A stretch of DNA of 59,872 nucleotides from Chloroflexota bacterium (GTDB lineage Bacteria; Chloroflexota; Anaerolineae; Promineifilales; Promineifilaceae). Position numbers and translations under genes: made by a program. Below are positions 57,438 to 59,872 of this stretch, piece after piece (position 1 is the first letter of the stretch; each line of letters opens with the position of its first letter). The notes beneath the pieces were generated by a model. That model saw only the letters and a list, made by a program, of their open reading frames with translations, was not told the DNA's origin and did no database searches. The stretch is from NCBI GenBank assembly GCA_013112725.1, contig JABFFZ010000028.1:1-59872 (forward strand), written 5' to 3'.

Positions 57438-59339
57438 CGGTACATGGAACGGCACGTCTATCACCACCACATTTTTTAAGCCGCGCAGCCGTACGCGCAA
57501 GATGTTAGCGGTCTGGTTATGGAGCAAATGTCCCGTAAAAGATTCGGGCACAAATTCGGGTATGACGACAGTAATGAGCCGGTCGGGGAATTCTTTATGG
57601 CTGACATCATCAATGTAGTTCACCAACGGCGTGAGAATATCCCGGTATTCATATTCAATGCACTGGAGAGTGACTTCATCCGTCATTTCGGGGAAGCGCC
57701 GCCACCGTTCCATAAATCGCTCTTTTTGCACATCGTCGGTGACAATGTAGACGGCGCGCACGTCATGGGAAATGCGTTTGGCATAACGCAGTGCCCGCAG
57801 CGTACCCCGGTGTATATCGGCCATGGGCACAATAACCACATCGGCAATCTCGTGCAGCATGTCCAGCGTCAAATCCTGGGTAGAAAGCGCCTGCCGGATG
57901 CTTACATAATGCTGTTGGATAGAACGCAGCATATACACCACCAGGGGAATGGCAATGACAATGACCCAGGCACCTTCCACAAATTTGGTGACGATGAGGA
58001 TGATGAGGACGATGCCGGTGACAATGGAACCGATCAGATTCACCAGCCGCTTCCAATGCCAGCCGGGTTCATAATGGATGGTCGTCACACCGGTGAAAGC
58101 GGAGCCACCCGGCTTTAACTGCCCCACTTTGCCCATCAGCCGGCTCATGCCATATTGGGAAAGGGTAAAACTAAGCATCACCCCCAACGCATACAGTGGC
58201 AGCATGGCAATTTCATCGGCGTCAAAGGCGATCACCAACACAGAAGCCAGCACGGCCAGGACAATGATGCCGCCGTTGTAAACCAGCCTGTCGCCCCGGT
58301 TTTGCATCCAGCGGGGCATAAAACCATCCCGTGCCAGGAAGGAACTGAGCCGGGGGAAATCCTGGTAGCCGGTGTTGGCTGCCAGGATCAAGATCATCAT
58401 AGTGAAAAACTGCACCCAGTAGTAGAGGGGGCCGCCGCCGGTGATGCTGCGCGTTATTTGGGAGAGGATGCTTTCTTCTTCGGTGGGCAGCAGGTTTAGC
58501 TGCGTAGCCAGGAAGGTGATGCCCAAAAAGAGGGACATGGCGATGACGCCCATGACGACCATAGTTTTGGCGGCATTGATGGATTCGGGAATCTTAAACG
58601 CTTTGACGCCATTGCTAATGGCTTCGATGCCGGTGAGGGCGGTACAGCCGGCGGCAAAGGCACGCAGGATGAGCCAGATGGTGAGGAAGGAGGTCAACGG
58701 CCGTGCGGCCGCCACATCATGCACCTCCACCACCAACGGCGCGGCCCCAAACAGCTCTAAATGACGGGTAAGGCCCATGCCGATCACCAACAGCACCCCC
58801 GCCACAAAGGCATAAGTGGGTATGGCAAAAATGGTGCCGCTTTCCCGCACCCCCCGCAGGTTCACCCAGGTCAGGACCGCAATTGCCAGCAGCGCCAGGA
58901 GCAGACGGTATTCAAACGTCGCCGGTACGGCCGAGGTAATAGCCCGTATGCCGGCCGACACCGATACCGCCACCGTCAGGATGTAATCCAATAACAGCGC
59001 CGCCGCCGCAAACAGCGATGGAATGACGCCCAGGTTATCCTTGGCCACGGTATACGCGCCGCCGCCATCCGGGTAATGCAAGATCGTCTGGATATAGCTG
59101 AATATCACAAACAATACCAGCAGGGCAATGCCGATGCCCAACGGCAGCGTAAACGCCAGCGCCGCGCTGCCCATGAGAATCAACACGCTCATAATCGCTT
59201 CGGTGGCATAAGCGTTGCTGCTGATCGGGTCCGAGGCAAACACCGCCAGCGCTCGTTTTTTGTCCAGCCGTTCGTGTACATCATCACGGGTCGGGAACGG
59301 CTCACCGATCAGTTTTCGTTTTAATGAGGTTAATGTCAT
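57432..59339 (-). CDS. APC-family permease of the KimA/YdaO type with C-terminal cytosolic domain
   Basis: 635 residues. The N-terminal about 440 residues have about 12 membrane helices: ASDPISSNAYATEAIMSVLI, HYPDGGGAYTVAKDNLGV, YILTVAVSVSAGIRAIT and TGYQDFPRLSSFLARDGFMP RW. This wording matches the KimA potassium-proton symporter group. The C-terminal about 170 residues (DVVIVPMADIHRGTLRALRY AKRIS ...) form a USP-like soluble domain. Potassium import is likely by family. No ydaO-type c-di-AMP riboswitch was recognised upstream. ATG 59339 lacks a strong Shine-Dalgarno. Confidence 0.85.
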   Translation of the reverse strand: MTLTSLKRKLIGEPFPTRDDVHERLDKKRALAVFASDPISSNAYATEAIMSVLILMGSAALAFTLPLGIGIALLVLFVIFSYIQTILHYPDGGGAYTVAKDNLGVIPSLFAAAALLLDYILTVAVSVSAGIRAITSAVPATFEYRLLLALLAIAVLTWVNLRGVRESGTIFAIPTYAFVAGVLLVIGMGLTRHLELFGAAPLVVEVHDVAAARPLTSFLTIWLILRAFAAGCTALTGIEAISNGVKAFKIPESINAAKTMVVMGVIAMSLFLGITFLATQLNLLPTEEESILSQITRSITGGGPLYYWVQFFTMMILILAANTGYQDFPRLSSFLARDGFMPRWMQNRGDRLVYNGGIIVLAVLASVLVIAFDADEIAMLPLYALGVMLSFTLSQYGMSRLMGKVGQLKPGGSAFTGVTTIHYEPGWHWKRLVNLIGSIVTGIVLIILIVTKFVEGAWVIVIAIPLVVYMLRSIQQHYVSIRQALSTQDLTLDMLHEIADVVIVPMADIHRGTLRALRYAKRISHDVRAVYIVTDDVQKERFMERWRRFPEMTDEVTLQCIEYEYRDILTPLVNYIDDVSHKEFPDRLITVVIPEFVPESFTGHLLHNQTANILRVRLRGLKNVVVIDVPFHVPG

Positions 59340-59764
59340 TTCTATAGTTCTAATGCGGGAGATCAGAGATTGGCGATTGGAGATCGATCAATCTCTAATG
59401 GCCAATCTCTAACCTCTGAATTCACACATCGTCAAACGCACGGCCTGACCGTGTGTCATACCAACTCTTGACCATTTTTCGTAATAAGGTGGGAATTAAC
59501 TCGCCTGTTTAATCGAGGGCGGGGCGCAGATGCCCCGGCCATATACTCAAAAACGTGAACCGAAGCCGGAAGTCCGAACCCCGATTACGGATAACCGATT
59601 ACCGATTACGGATAACCGATTACCGTTCTTCACGGCGGCAGCGGCGTTAAAATCAATGGGACCAAAAGCAATAACCTGTTCATCTTACTTCGTGGCGTAG
59701 TGTAACCCAATATCATTTGCCTCGGCAATAGGCAGCAAGTAGCACCAGGGCTTTTCAGTAAAAA
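59340..59764. other. 425-bp region of simple repeats; no gene seen
   Basis: 59365-59415 has GAGATTGGCGATTGGAGAT mirrored by ATCTCTAATGGCCAATCTC. CACACGGTCAGGCCGTGCG (complement, about 59439-59457) is a short hairpin. 59581-59622 holds two exact tandem copies of a 21-base unit (CCGATTACGGATAACCGATTA). The rest, to 59764, shows no reading frame that I can support. Confidence 0.7.
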
Positions 59765-59872
59765 TCAGCTAAAGAGTTGGCTGGCAATGGAAGCATCAAA
59801 GTAACGACGCGCCGAAGCCAGATTGGAGTAACCCAATTTCTGCGCCAATCCGACAACAAAGTTGTTGATAAG
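59765..59872 (-). CDS. Unidentified protein, C-terminal 35 residues, cut by window edge
   Basis: Reading left from the right edge, 35 codons end in TGA (59767-59765): INNFVVGLAQKLGYSNLASA then RRYFDASIASQLFS. The composition is protein-like and there is no stop, but the family is not recognised; a transposase C-terminus is one possibility. Confidence 0.45.
   Translation of the reverse strand, partial: LINNFVVGLAQKLGYSNLASARRYFDASIASQLFS

Larger units (their letters stand above)
1..59872. repeat. Dispersed octamer palindrome ACGGCCGT (highly iterated)
   Basis: The perfect palindrome ACGGCCGT occurs about 90 times in the window by hand count; base composition predicts about 1-2. It lies in genes on both strands, in different reading frames (it encodes N-G-R, D-G-R, T-A-V and others), and also between genes. 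Only 3 copies fall before 9.13 kb (356, 1681, about 3144), while 9.1-55 kb carries roughly two per kb. This resembles the cyanobacterial HIP1 palindrome in behaviour but not in sequence. Its role is unknown. Confidence 0.9.

Noticed and set aside
59340..59560. c-di-AMP (ydaO-type) riboswitch upstream of the KimA-like gene
   Set aside because: The conserved cores of that RNA were not found; the region is made of simple inverted repeats.
59581..59622. Short regularly repeated sequence that might be a CRISPR array
   Set aside because: It is two abutting 21-base copies with no spacers, and no cas genes are in the window.
1..59872. tRNA genes
   Set aside because: Apart from the tRNA-like ends of tmRNA, no cloverleaf with GTTCRANNC and paired acceptor arms was recognised in the gaps; a scan with a tRNA finder would settle it.

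Overview
The window looks like a contig segment from a GC-rich bacterium, most likely a filamentous Chloroflexota (Anaerolineae/Ardenticatenia type). This taxonomic guess rests on gene content: a SARP/STAND/kinase giant regulator, a DUF4058 protein, a protoglobin, two-gene KimA-like/APC transporters, and a lone glycine-cleavage cluster. No rRNA or tRNA gene was found. Two sequence habits run through the window. The first is a dispersed perfect palindrome ACGGCCGT, about 90 copies by hand count where about 1-2 are expected. The second is a set of hairpin-forming simple repeats between genes that often supply the stop codon of the upstream gene.

Layout. 1-9.1 kb: an accessory block. It holds an IS630-type transposase start, a 5'-truncated DegT-type aminotransferase remnant, two glycosyltransferases, two methyltransferases, a flippase-like membrane protein, a secreted repeat protein, a lipoprotein, and an IS4-type element with a frameshifted transposase. 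The ACGGCCGT octamer is nearly absent here (3 copies), which fits foreign origin. 9.1-18.3 kb: core metabolism (icd, pfkA, thiD, a GbsR/MarR-like regulator, a YjjX-type NTPase), a broken SDR gene, then a tandem glycine riboswitch with terminator ahead of gcvH and gcvP. 18.2-24.9 kb: a worn region with an aspartic-protease remnant flanked by a duplicated gcvP 3' end, a truncated beta-propeller protein and a truncated MDR gene facing each other across a repeat-rich gap, DUF2306, an XRE/membrane pair, an intact MDR gene and a MalT-like remnant.

25-33.5 kb: D-lactate dehydrogenase, a hydrolase, a probable MarR-DUF2024-protoglobin regulon sharing one operator, and a 1317-residue SARP-STAND-TPR-Ser/Thr kinase fusion followed by DUF4058. 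33.6-38 kb: small membrane proteins, a cupredoxin lipoprotein and a diheme cytochrome c; three of these genes carry a frameshift or an in-frame stop at codon 6. 38-48.6 kb: J-domain protein, YbaK, leuB, hydrolase, DNA glycosylase, HNH pair, RidA, a decayed MazF-type toxin-antitoxin pair, ilvD, sugar-phosphate transferase, rpsU, epimerase. 48.8-59.9 kb: DinG-like helicase/exonuclease, PfkB kinase, parA-parB, tmRNA (ssrA), two APC-superfamily permeases, and an unidentified partial gene at the right edge.

Functionally, icd/pfkA/gcvHP/leuB/ilvD indicate an aerobic or facultative heterotroph with its own branched-chain amino acid synthesis. The protoglobin, cupredoxin and cytochrome c point to oxygen or nitric-oxide handling and periplasmic electron transfer. 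The left block belongs to surface polysaccharide synthesis. All product names are from recognising protein families by eye; none was checked against a database.
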